A DNA stretch of 11,060 nt. Source: an uncultured Agathobaculum sp. GTDB lineage: Bacteria > Bacillota > Clostridia > Oscillospirales > Butyricicoccaceae. The stretch's first letter is position 1. Every line of letters starts with the position of its first letter. The stretch covers positions 1-11,060 of the forward strand of contig CAKSVR010000064.1 in NCBI GenBank assembly GCA_934504345.1. Reading direction: 5' to 3'. Below are positions 1 through 5,842 of the stretch, in pieces. Under the pieces are notes generated by a model that did not search any database, was not told the origin of the DNA, and was given only the letters and a program-made list of their open reading frames with translations. A program made the position numbers and the translations under genes.

Positions 1-1541
1 AAGAGCCGCGCGCCGTGCTCCTCAAGACCGGTTATGCACCTCTCGTCCAGAAGTACATCGTCGACCAGCTTTCCAAAACTGGGCGCCCCGGTGAGTGCCA
101 GCGCGGCGTTTACCTGCCGGGCAACGGCACCTACCGTCTGGCGGATGGTCGGCATGTCACCGTGTGGAACGGACGTGTCGCAGGTTCGACCAAGCTCGAA
201 GTTCCGTATATGATCAAGCCGAACGACAGCTATCGCATTACGAACAGTATCGACAGACCGGTGCCGACTCTGGTCAGGACGTTGCTTGAGAACGATGCAG
301 CTCTGATTTTACCTGTGGCCTATGCCTCCCTTGTCTCGCGCCGCGATGTCCTGACTGCCGAGCAGCATCCGCTGCAGGGCGGTCTGTACATAACCGGCGT
401 TCAGTCGAGCGGCAAGACGACGCTTGCCCGTCGTGTCTTCGGATACACCGAACGCATCGGAACCCCCGGCAAGGCGGCTCTCGTGCTCGAGGCGGTGAGC
501 ACAGAAGCATCCGTGCGCGACATGCTTTCGGAAAACCCGGGCTGCATCGTGATCATCGACGACCTCGCCAAGTCCTCCTCGCGCACCATCGAAGCGCATC
601 GTAAGAAGCTCGGCGGAGCGATGCTCCGTCTGGCTGCCAACGAAGGCGACTCTACCAAGAAGGGTAAAACCGGCAAGACCGATCATCGCGACTGCGCCGC
701 CGGAATTGCCTTGACGGCTGAGTTTGTACTGGACGGCATTTCTGAGCTCACGCGCAGTATTTTCGTGTACCTTGACAAAAAGTTACATCTGACCGAGGAC
801 GTCCGTCCTGCTCTGATCGGAGCAATCCTCGAGGATTTCGCAGACTGGTTTGCAGATAATTACGAGCATGCCATCGAACTGCTTCATAAAATCGCCGACT
901 CACCGGATATTCTAAAAAATCTCCGTGTTGACGGTGCAGATGAGTTTGCTGAGCTGCTCACGCGCGAGCGCCGCATTCAGGATAATCTCGCGTTGCTCCG
1001 GTGGGCCTTTGTGTGCCTGATCGAGATGATTAAAGAGCGCATAGATCTGCCTTCCGACGTCGAGCATGCTCTCCGCAGAAAATTCTGGGAGGCCGTTCAC
1101 TGCTCTGTCCGCAAGCAGGTGGAGGAATTCGCCAAGATCCAGTCGCACCTCAAGGAGGGGAATATTGCTTTCCTCCTTTGCGAAGCGGTCGACTCCGACG
1201 AGTTTAACCTGTGCCGGAAAAAGTCGAACCTCTTCAAACGAAACGGGATCATCTGGAAGGAGGACAAGCGCGGAAGGCCTGTTGAGGTCGGCATCAAACC
1301 GACCGCGCTCGTTCAGTTTATCCGTAATCAGAACGGCTATCAGAACTTCTCCAGCCGAAAAATTACTAACTATCTGAAGGATATCGGTGCTTTAACGCTG
1401 CAGGAGGAAAAGAGCAACACCTGCCACCTGGGAACGGATAAAAAAGGCCGCATTCTGCCGCGAGTCCTGCGGATTGATGTGCAGACACTGCGTGACAACG
1501 CCGAGAAATATGAACTTTTCGCAGAACAGGCGCGCGAATAA
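1..1541 (+). CDS. Putative mobile-element P-loop ATPase (helicase/primase-type), C-terminal part
   Basis: The frame is open to the left edge of the window, so the GTG at 15 is probably internal and the protein is N-terminally truncated by the window. Counting from that GTG, a Walker A motif GVQSSGKT lies at residues 128-135 and a Walker B-like CIVIIDD at 177-183. A TAEF...LTRSIFVYLD segment at 234-254 resembles the sensor/arginine stretch of phage- and element-encoded DUF927- or helicase-type ATPases. The last 150 residues are charged and could be a winged-helix DNA-binding region. It is the first of three same-strand genes ending in a serine recombinase, so an element replication or maintenance role is plausible. 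Family assignment is inference; only the P-loop NTPase call is well supported. Confidence 0.6.
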   Translation, partial: EPRAVLLKTGYAPLVQKYIVDQLSKTGRPGECQRGVYLPGNGTYRLADGRHVTVWNGRVAGSTKLEVPYMIKPNDSYRITNSIDRPVPTLVRTLLENDAALILPVAYASLVSRRDVLTAEQHPLQGGLYITGVQSSGKTTLARRVFGYTERIGTPGKAALVLEAVSTEASVRDMLSENPGCIVIIDDLAKSSSRTIEAHRKKLGGAMLRLAANEGDSTKKGKTGKTDHRDCAAGIALTAEFVLDGISELTRSIFVYLDKKLHLTEDVRPALIGAILEDFADWFADNYEHAIELLHKIADSPDILKNLRVDGADEFAELLTRERRIQDNLALLRWAFVCLIEMIKERIDLPSDVEHALRRKFWEAVHCSVRKQVEEFAKIQSHLKEGNIAFLLCEAVDSDEFNLCRKKSNLFKRNGIIWKEDKRGRPVEVGIKPTALVQFIRNQNGYQNFSSRKITNYLKDIGALTLQEEKSNTCHLGTDKKGRILPRVLRIDVQTLRDNAEKYELFAEQARE

Positions 1542-1714
1542 GCCTACTTTCAGTATACCACCGGTGGCATCGAGCCGCAATACAGGCGCGGTTCCGCCGG
1601 TGTCCACTATAACCAAAATCCGGTTATTCCCCACCGTCGTATATATAGTATAGTATTGGAAATAATATACAATGCCTCATCAATCCACCCGTGCAAATCA
1701 AAGGAGGAACCCCC
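1542..1714 (+). other. Intergenic stretch with hairpin and AT-rich promoter-like tract
   Basis: After the ATPase stop there is an imperfect stem whose outer arms are ACCGGTGG (1560-1567) and CCGCCGGT (1594-1601). There is no T-run after it, so it is not a convincing terminator. Positions 1638-1673 are strongly AT-rich and include TATACAAT at 1666-1673, a fair -10 for the downstream small gene. No good -35 hexamer sits 16-18 bp upstream. The -10 also resembles the mother-cell sporulation sigma-E type, but the matching -35 is not clear. Confidence 0.3.
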
Positions 1715-1930
1715 ATGCCCAAAATCAATCCCACCTGCCCGCTCCCCGACATCCGCGAAGCGCGCATTGATCCGACCCTGCCGGTGAACGAGCGGCTGCG
1801 CCTGTTCGCCGCCGCTATCGGTGATCCGCACCGCTTCCGCGTAGGAGATACCGAGGTCGAGGTACTGTTCGATGACAGCGCGCCCAGTCTGCAAATCCGC
1901 CTTACCGATATGTGCAGACAGCTGCAATAG
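1715..1930 (+). CDS. Small mobile-element accessory protein, 71 aa, function unknown
   Basis: The ATG at 1715 was chosen because AAAGGAGG (1700-1707) lies just upstream; the frame extends to a GTG at 1691 that would contain the RBS and is unlikely. The product reads MPKINPTC...DIREARIDPTLPVNERL, then a GDPHRFRVGDTEVEV segment and an amphipathic C-terminus. It has no transmembrane segment or recognised catalytic motif. The pattern 'D-I-R-x-x-x-I-D-x-x-L-P-x-x-E-R', followed by a short 'P-x-x-F-x-x-G' beta segment, resembles small proteins found beside recombinases in Clostridia elements (possibly the DUF6870 type; recalled, not searched). It lies 116 bp upstream of the recombinase gene on the same strand. 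Confidence 0.65.
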   Translation: MPKINPTCPLPDIREARIDPTLPVNERLRLFAAAIGDPHRFRVGDTEVEVLFDDSAPSLQIRLTDMCRQLQ

Positions 1931-1960
1931 TGTCAAAAACCGGATAATATATCTTGAAAC

Positions 1961-1989
1961 TTGCGGTACGCTGCGCGCTGTGGTACAAT
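1961..1989 (+). promoter_or_regulatory. Candidate sigma-A promoter of the recombinase gene
   Basis: TTGCGG (1961-1966) and TACAAT (1984-1989) are separated by 17 bp. A TG dinucleotide sits one base upstream of the -10, giving an extended -10 that can offset the weak -35. A transcript would start near 1996 and carry a short leader with TGTG-N4-ACACA symmetry before the GAAGGAGG ribosome binding site of the recombinase. Confidence 0.5.
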
Positions 1990-2046
1990 AAATGTGCAAA
2001 ACACAGCCATCAGCGTGCCGCCTGTTTTTTGAAGGAGGCACACAAA

Positions 2047-3711
2047 ATGGCACGCAAAAGTAAATACGAAAAACCATCCAACAAGTTATCCACAGCCCTG
2101 TGGAAACCGGCGCTCTATATCCGTCTGTCCCGCGAGGACGGCGACCGCGAGGAAAGCAACAGCATTGCCAGTCAGCGCGAGCTGCTGACCGAGTTCACAG
2201 ACGCACAGAACGACATGACTGCTCCCCGTCTATACACCGATGACGGCTACACCGGCACCGATTTCGACCGCCCGGACTTTCAGCGTATGCTTGGTGACCT
2301 GCGTGCAGGCCTCGTCAACTGTGTCATCGTCAAGGACCTGTCGCGTTTCGGCAGAAACTACGTCGGTGTCGGCGAATATCTGGAGCATGTATTTCCGCTG
2401 CTGAACGTGCGCTTTATCTCGGTCAGCGACAGCGTGGACAGCTATCTCGACCCGCGTTCGGTGAACAATCTCGTCGTGCCGTTCAAAAATATCATCAACG
2501 ACGAATACTGCCGCGATATCTCAAACAAGGTCCGTGCTTCGCTTGATTTGAAGCGCCGGCAGGGCAAATTCATCGGCTCGTTCGCATCCTACGGCTACCG
2601 CAAAGACCCGAATGACCACAGCCGTCTGCTGATTGACGAACCGGCTGCCGCCGTTGTCCGCGATATTTTTGACTGGTTCATCGGCGGCACAAGCGTACTC
2701 GGCATCGCAAAGCGACTGAACGAACGGGGCATCCCAAATCCATCCGCCTACAAACGGCAGCACGGCATGAACTACCGCCATCCGACCTCGGACACGCTGG
2801 ACGGGCTTTGGCCTGACAGTTCGGTACGCCGCATTCTACGCAATCCGCTGTACACCGGCACGATGGTGCAGGGCAAAAACCGCATGAAAAGCTATAAGCT
2901 GCATGTCAGCGAGGCCGTGCCCGAGGAGGACTGGATCACTGTCGAGCAGACGCACGAGGCTATCATCTCAAGCGAGCTGTTCGCCAAAGCGCAATCCCTG
3001 TTCGCCCGCGATACGCGCACCGCACCGGCGCAAAAGCAGGTCTACCTGTTCTCCGGCTTTCTTCGCTGCGCGGACTGCGGCAAGGCAATGAACCGAAAGC
3101 TGATTTCGCAGCCGCATCGCGACTATTACTACTATATCTGCTCGACGTTCAAAAAACAGCACAGCGGCGCCTGCACGAAGCATACCATCCGCAGCGACCG
3201 TCTGGAGCAGGCCGTGCTCGAAACGCTCCGCAGCCAGATCGCGCTGGCGGTCGAGATGGACGAGCTGATTGCCGAGATCAACCGCAGCGGCGCGCGCAGC
3301 CGTTCCGCAGACCATCTGCAAACCGAGCGGGCACAGCTTGAAGCCGAGCGCGAACGCATCGAGCAGATGAAGCTATCTCTATACCCAGACTGGAAAGCCG
3401 GTGACATCTCCCGTGAGGAATATCATCGGCTGAAAACGCAGTTCGAACAGCAGCAGACCAAGCTGGATACGCGCATCGCTTCCCTGCAAACGCGCATTGA
3501 CGAGGTGCAGAACGGCGTGGATGAGACCAACTCGTTCCTGTCGCAGTTCGCCAAATACCGCAGCCTGCAAACGCTGACGCGCGAGGTCGTTGTCGAGCTG
3601 ATCGACATGATTTATGTACACGAAGGCGGTAAAATCACAATTAAATTCAAATTTTCGGATGCCTATGCGGCCGCACAGGATTATATTCAAAAGCACGGAA
3701 AGACCGCATAG
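2047..3711 (+). CDS. Large serine recombinase (TndX/TnpX-like site-specific integrase), 554 aa
   Basis: Integrates and excises its element by a serine-linked double-strand exchange. The ATG at 2047 is preceded by GAAGGAGG (2031-2038); in-frame extension to 1954 has no RBS and overlaps the promoter. The resolvase domain starts near residue 20 with ALYIRLSREDGD, where Ser28 is the expected nucleophile. It continues with ESNSIASQRELL and the arginine motif VKDLSRFGRNYVG (residues 95-107). The recombinase domain follows (about 165-310: GYRKDP..., GGTSVLGIAKRLNERGIPNP). A zinc ribbon has Cys341/Cys344 and Cys365/Cys376, then a charged coiled-coil region (about 415-500) and a C-terminal segment like those of transposon TnpX/TndX relatives. 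Length and domain order fit an intact enzyme. The stop lies about 20 bp from the junction with spoVAD, so this is very probably the enzyme that created that junction. Confidence 0.93.
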   Translation: MARKSKYEKPSNKLSTALWKPALYIRLSREDGDREESNSIASQRELLTEFTDAQNDMTAPRLYTDDGYTGTDFDRPDFQRMLGDLRAGLVNCVIVKDLSRFGRNYVGVGEYLEHVFPLLNVRFISVSDSVDSYLDPRSVNNLVVPFKNIINDEYCRDISNKVRASLDLKRRQGKFIGSFASYGYRKDPNDHSRLLIDEPAAAVVRDIFDWFIGGTSVLGIAKRLNERGIPNPSAYKRQHGMNYRHPTSDTLDGLWPDSSVRRILRNPLYTGTMVQGKNRMKSYKLHVSEAVPEEDWITVEQTHEAIISSELFAKAQSLFARDTRTAPAQKQVYLFSGFLRCADCGKAMNRKLISQPHRDYYYYICSTFKKQHSGACTKHTIRSDRLEQAVLETLRSQIALAVEMDELIAEINRSGARSRSADHLQTERAQLEAERERIEQMKLSLYPDWKAGDISREEYHRLKTQFEQQQTKLDTRIASLQTRIDEVQNGVDETNSFLSQFAKYRSLQTLTREVVVELIDMIYVHEGGKITIKFKFSDAYAAAQDYIQKHGKTA

Positions 3712-3733
3712 TCCTAAAACGCCATCTTCCCCC
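3712..3733. other. Inferred right attachment junction (att half-site) inside spoVAD
   Basis: Recombinase coding ends at 3711. The spoVAD frame (codons starting 3716, 3719 and so on) reads K-T-P-S-S, then P-A-A-C-D-T-L from 3731. In intact SpoVAD proteins the residues before this block are expected to be of the type M-G-x-A-M-A. The switch from non-homologous to homologous residues therefore places the crossover at about 3722-3731. The core dinucleotide cannot be fixed without the left junction or an uninterrupted allele. Confidence 0.6.
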
Positions 3734-4123
3734 GCCGCCTGCGACACGCTCTCCGCGCTGCTGGAGGATCTCGGCGCACAGCCGCGGGATTTCGACTGCA
3801 TCGTCACCGGCGACCTCGGGCACATCGGCGCGGACCTGCTGCTGACTCTTCTGCGCGGGGACAACATCGACCTGTCCCCGGTCTACTCGGACTGCGGCAG
3901 TCTGCTGTTCGGCAGCGGACAGGATGCCCATGCGGGCGGCTCGGGCTGCGGCTGCTCGGCGGCGGTGCTGTGCGGCCCGCTGCTGCGCGATATGCACCGC
4001 GGCAGGCTCCGCCGGCTGGTATTCGCGGGCACGGGCGCGATGATGAGCCCAACCTCAATACAGCAGGGACAGCCCATCGCAGGCATCTGTCACGCCGTTG
4101 TGCTGGAAAGGAGCGAAGCATGA
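3731..4123 (+). pseudogene. spoVAD: spoVAD 3' fragment (stage V sporulation protein AD), split by the element
   Basis: SpoVAD is a thiolase-fold, dipicolinic-acid-binding protein of the SpoVA channel, which loads Ca-DPA into the forespore and releases it at germination. The visible 130 codons cover only the C-terminal part (the family is about 335-340 residues). They keep its hallmark blocks: DFDCIVTGDLGHIGADLLL, SPVYSDCGSLLF, HAGGSGCGCSA and FAGTGAMMSPTS. There are no stops or frameshifts. The N-terminal part is absent, replaced by the recombinase gene. An ATG at 3614 in this frame lies inside the recombinase gene and adds 39 unrelated residues, so it is not a natural start. The stop overlaps spoVAE (ATGA). 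Undecayed sequence suggests a recent insertion or continued use after element excision. Identification is firm; whether the gene is dead or conditionally repaired cannot be told here. Confidence 0.9.
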
Positions 4124-4476
4124 ACTACCTTAACGCATTCTGGGTCGGCGGGCTCATCTGCGCGCTGTGTCAGGTGCTCATCGACAAGACCAAGCTGACA
4201 CCGGCACGCATCCTCGTGTCGCTGGTGGTGCTGGGCGTAGCCTTGCAGGGCCTCGGCTGGTATCAGCCGGTGGTGGACTATGCAGGCGCGGGCGCGACTG
4301 TGCCGCTGCTGGGCTTCGGGTACTCGCTGGCGAAAGGCGTGGCAAAGGCCGTCGCAGAGAGCGGCCTGCTGGGTGTGTTCACCGGCGGCGTGACCGGCGC
4401 GGCGGGCGGCATTGCGGCGGCTATCGTGTTCGGCTGTCTGTTCGCGCTGCTGGCAAAGCCGCAGGCAAAATCCTGA
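4120..4476 (+). CDS. spoVAE: Stage V sporulation protein AE (SpoVAE/SpoVAEb-type), 118 aa
   Basis: A hydrophobic membrane protein of the SpoVA complex in the spore inner membrane, where it takes part in Ca-DPA movement. The start ATG at 4120 overlaps the spoVAD stop as ATGA, with GAAAGGAGCG immediately upstream. The product begins MNYLNAFWVGGLICALCQVL and has hydrophobic stretches near residues 5-20, 30-48 and 85-112. It also has the glycine-rich GLLGVFTGGVTGAAGG block typical of the family. The length matches the about-116-residue SpoVAEb form. The spoVAC-spoVAD-spoVAE order is usual in Clostridia and Bacilli, in a forespore (sigma-G) operon. Because the element lies upstream, the normal operon promoter is now physically separated from this gene. 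Confidence 0.9.
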   Translation: MNYLNAFWVGGLICALCQVLIDKTKLTPARILVSLVVLGVALQGLGWYQPVVDYAGAGATVPLLGFGYSLAKGVAKAVAESGLLGVFTGGVTGAAGGIAAAIVFGCLFALLAKPQAKS

Positions 4477-4495
4477 AAACAACAAAACGGCAAAA

Positions 4496-4535
4496 AACGC
4501 TCCCGCCCGGAAACCTCATTCCAAGCGGGAGCGTT
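4496..4535. terminator. Bidirectional intrinsic terminator between convergent spoVAE and the 4551-4739 gene
   Basis: A perfect 11-bp stem is formed by AACGCTCCCGC (4496-4506) and GCGGGAGCGTT (4525-4535) around an 18-nt loop. An A6 run at 4492-4497 gives a U-tract for minus-strand transcripts; the plus-strand tail (TTCTTG) is weaker. Confidence 0.8.
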
Positions 4536-4550
4536 CTTGCAGCCTTTACT

Positions 4551-4739
4551 TTATCCGATGACACATACCACGGTCATGATCATTGCACATACCACTGCCG
4601 CTGCGCTGACCGTACGCACCTTGAGCATCGCACCATCGGCGGCCTGCTGTTCTTCTCCCAACAGCCAGCCCGGACGGAAATAGAACAAGACACCCAGTAC
4701 AAACAATACACCGATGCTGACCCAGTCATAAATTTGCAT
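4551..4739 (-). CDS. Small two-TM membrane protein, 62 aa, function unknown
   Basis: The ATG at 4739 is preceded on the minus strand by a purine-rich AGAGAGG about eight bases upstream. The product begins MQIYDWVSIGVLFVLGVLFYF, a transmembrane helix at about residues 6-21. A short loop with RPGWLLGEEQQ follows, then a second helix at about 44-61 (VSAAAVVCAMIMTVVCVIG). The 'helix, RPGW, acidic loop, helix' layout resembles the many tiny Firmicutes inner-membrane proteins of DUF6199 type, but that is only a resemblance. It is convergent with spoVAE, shares its terminator, and appears to have its own promoter with a long structured leader. No substrate or partner can be inferred. Confidence 0.65.
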   Translation of the reverse strand: MQIYDWVSIGVLFVLGVLFYFRPGWLLGEEQQAADGAMLKVRTVSAAAVVCAMIMTVVCVIG

Positions 4740-4935
4740 TTTTTATGCCTCTCTTCCTCATTTCCGCAACCTTACTCTCTCTTTTTTCCTCATTTCCCTC
4801 TCTGCGACGAGAGGACGCGCCGTGTGCTCGACCGGCTGCGATCCGCCGCGCACCTGCGCTCGATGCCCGCGCCTGTATGCACGGGGCTCCCCCTGCCGAT
4901 CACCCTTCCGCCGGGTGATTCTTTTTTATCAGGTT
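4740..4935 (-). promoter_or_regulatory. Long GC-rich structured 5' leader of the small membrane protein
   Basis: If the promoter at 4942-4970 is used, the mRNA carries about 195 nt before its start codon. The leader opens with a perfect 7-bp hairpin (arms 4899-4905 and 4913-4919). Next comes a very GC-rich stretch with GGGG/CCCC and GTGTGC/GCGCAC complementarity, then a hairpin CCTCTC-N6-GAGAGG (4796-4813). A purine-rich tract follows with a 12-bp direct repeat (plus strand TTCCTCATTTCC at 4754-4765 and 4786-4797). I do not recognise a known riboswitch. It could also be non-functional spacer, or belong to a plus-strand RNA ending at the 4899-4928 terminator. Confidence 0.35.
4899..4928 (+). 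terminator. Plus-strand intrinsic terminator
   Basis: ATCACCC (4899-4905) and GGGTGAT (4913-4919) form a perfect 7-bp stem with a 7-nt loop, followed by TCTTTTTTAT. This is a textbook Rho-independent terminator for transcription from the left. No plus-strand gene lies directly upstream, so it may end spoVA readthrough or an unrecognised small RNA in 4800-4900. Confidence 0.75.
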
Positions 4936-4941
4936 GATATT

Positions 4942-4970
4942 ATTTTATCACAATCGTTTGCGAAAAACAA
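4942..4970 (-). promoter_or_regulatory. Candidate minus-strand promoter for the 4551-4739 gene
   Basis: On the minus strand, TTGTTT (4970-4965) and TAAAAT (4947-4942) are spaced by 17 bp in an AT-rich region. A transcript would start near 4935, reading into the structured leader and the small membrane protein. Confidence 0.5.
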
Positions 4971-5076
4971 TGATTCCGCCGGTATCTGCAACATTTTCTC
5001 CGATTTAGCCAATTATCTTTCCGTGTTTTTGTCGATATAACTTGACTTTTTGTGCATTTTACCTGCAAATCTTCTC

Positions 5077-5105
5077 TTGTTTTACTGCACATTTTCAGGT
5101 ATACT
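5077..5105 (+). promoter_or_regulatory. Promoter of the pilin-like gene
   Basis: TTGTTT (5077-5082) and TATACT (5100-5105) are spaced by exactly 17 bp, 50 bp upstream of the pilin ATG. A second TTGACT at 5042-5047 lacks a good -10 at the proper distance. Confidence 0.6.
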
Positions 5106-5154
5106 ATCAAAAAACGCACTTTTCATCGCTGTTTGGGAGGAGGAACATTTCCAA

Positions 5155-5802
5155 ATGCTGTATTCCGAAAATAAAAAGCGCGGCTTCACGCTCGTGGAGC
5201 TCATCGTTGTGCTGGTTATTTTAGCCATCCTCGCCGCGCTGCTCATTCCCGCCCTGACCGGGTATATCGACAAGGCGAAAAAAGATCAGGTCATCGCAGA
5301 AACGCGAATGCTCCATGAAGCCGTGCAGACGGAGATGGTGGAGATTTACGGCTCGAATGCCGCATGGAAGCAACAGAATCTAAGTATACTCGCTTCCGAC
5401 AGGAGCACCCCTATCACCGGCGGGCAATTTTTAGGCAGTCAGACGGATGCAAAGAACCGCTATGATGAGATCGTCAAGCTGGCTGAAATCCCGAGCTCCG
5501 CGAAATTTTTAATCCTTGTGAACGGACAGGCCAAAATCCATGCCATCATCTATAATTCCGGTCGCGGCTATATCGGCGTATATTTTCAGGATACACAGCA
5601 GTATGCTGCATATAAACTCGGTGATACCACCGATTACGGTACTGTGAATGATGATGCATATTCTTACTATTACAGTTCTGTATATTACAATACAGTGGTT
5701 GACGAAACACTTAATCCCAATGACAAAAACTTTACAGCTATCTATCCGTGGTCTTGTCCCGGTTTACGATATATGTTATACATCGGAGCGTATGAATATT
5801 AA
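5155..5802 (+). CDS. Type IV pilin-like / pseudopilin protein, 215 aa
   Basis: The start is the ATG at 5155, behind GGGAGGAGG (5136-5144); upstream in-frame codons run through the promoter. The product has a 10-residue leader MLYSENKKRG and the class III prepilin signal FTLVELIVVLVILAILAALL. Prepilin peptidase should cut after Gly10, with Glu at mature position +5. A long N-terminal helix (about residues 11-60) follows, then a variable globular C-terminus rich in tyrosine (Y-S-Y-Y-Y-S-S-V-Y-Y near 169-178). It could be a structural pilin, a ComGC-like competence pseudopilin or a minor pilin; the sequence does not decide. It is monocistronic, with its own promoter and terminator, and no pilus assembly ATPase, platform protein or peptidase gene is in the window. 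Confidence 0.85.
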   Translation: MLYSENKKRGFTLVELIVVLVILAILAALLIPALTGYIDKAKKDQVIAETRMLHEAVQTEMVEIYGSNAAWKQQNLSILASDRSTPITGGQFLGSQTDAKNRYDEIVKLAEIPSSAKFLILVNGQAKIHAIIYNSGRGYIGVYFQDTQQYAAYKLGDTTDYGTVNDDAYSYYYSSVYYNTVVDETLNPNDKNFTAIYPWSCPGLRYMLYIGAYEY

Positions 5803-5804
5803 CC

Positions 5805-5835
5805 AAACTCCCCGCCACCCGGCGGGGAGTTTTTT
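5805..5835. terminator. Intrinsic terminator between the convergent pilin and ferredoxin genes
   Basis: A perfect 12-bp stem, AAACTCCCCGCC (5805-5816) with GGCGGGGAGTTT (5821-5832), closes a 4-nt loop and runs into a T-tract to 5835. It starts 3 bp after the pilin stop and also lies 8 bp past the end of the minus-strand operon, so it can serve both. Confidence 0.9.
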
Positions 5836-5842
5836 ACCTTTT

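Larger units (their letters stand above)
1..3730 (+). mobile_element. Right end of an integrated element carrying a large serine recombinase
   Basis: Three same-strand genes lie left of the point where spoVAD sequence begins: a P-loop ATPase that continues past the left window edge, a small accessory protein, and a large serine recombinase. None belongs to a spoVA operon. The recombinase ends about 20 bp before sporulation-gene homology starts, and large serine recombinase genes commonly sit next to an attachment site. The left end is outside the window, so element size, cargo and class (prophage, integrative conjugative element or mobilizable element) cannot be judged. Base composition is similar to the flanking host genes, suggesting a related donor or long residence. 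Confidence 0.8.

Noticed and set aside
1560..1601. Stem-loop after the ATPase gene as an intrinsic terminator
   Set aside because: The stem contains a mismatch and has no following T-run, so it was mentioned only as intergenic structure.
1954..2046. Upstream start extending the recombinase by 31 residues
   Set aside because: It has no ribosome binding site, overlaps the candidate promoter, and the extra residues do not belong to the resolvase fold; ATG 2047 has a strong GAAGGAGG.
3614..3730. ATG at 3614 as the start of a 169-residue protein reading into spoVAD
   Set aside because: It lies out of frame inside the recombinase gene, lacks a ribosome binding site, and its first 39 residues are unrelated to SpoVAD; it is a product of the insertion junction.
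4167..4937. 256-residue plus-strand frame after spoVAE
   Set aside because: Runs through spoVAE in another frame, a terminator and the opposite-strand small gene; composition looks non-coding.
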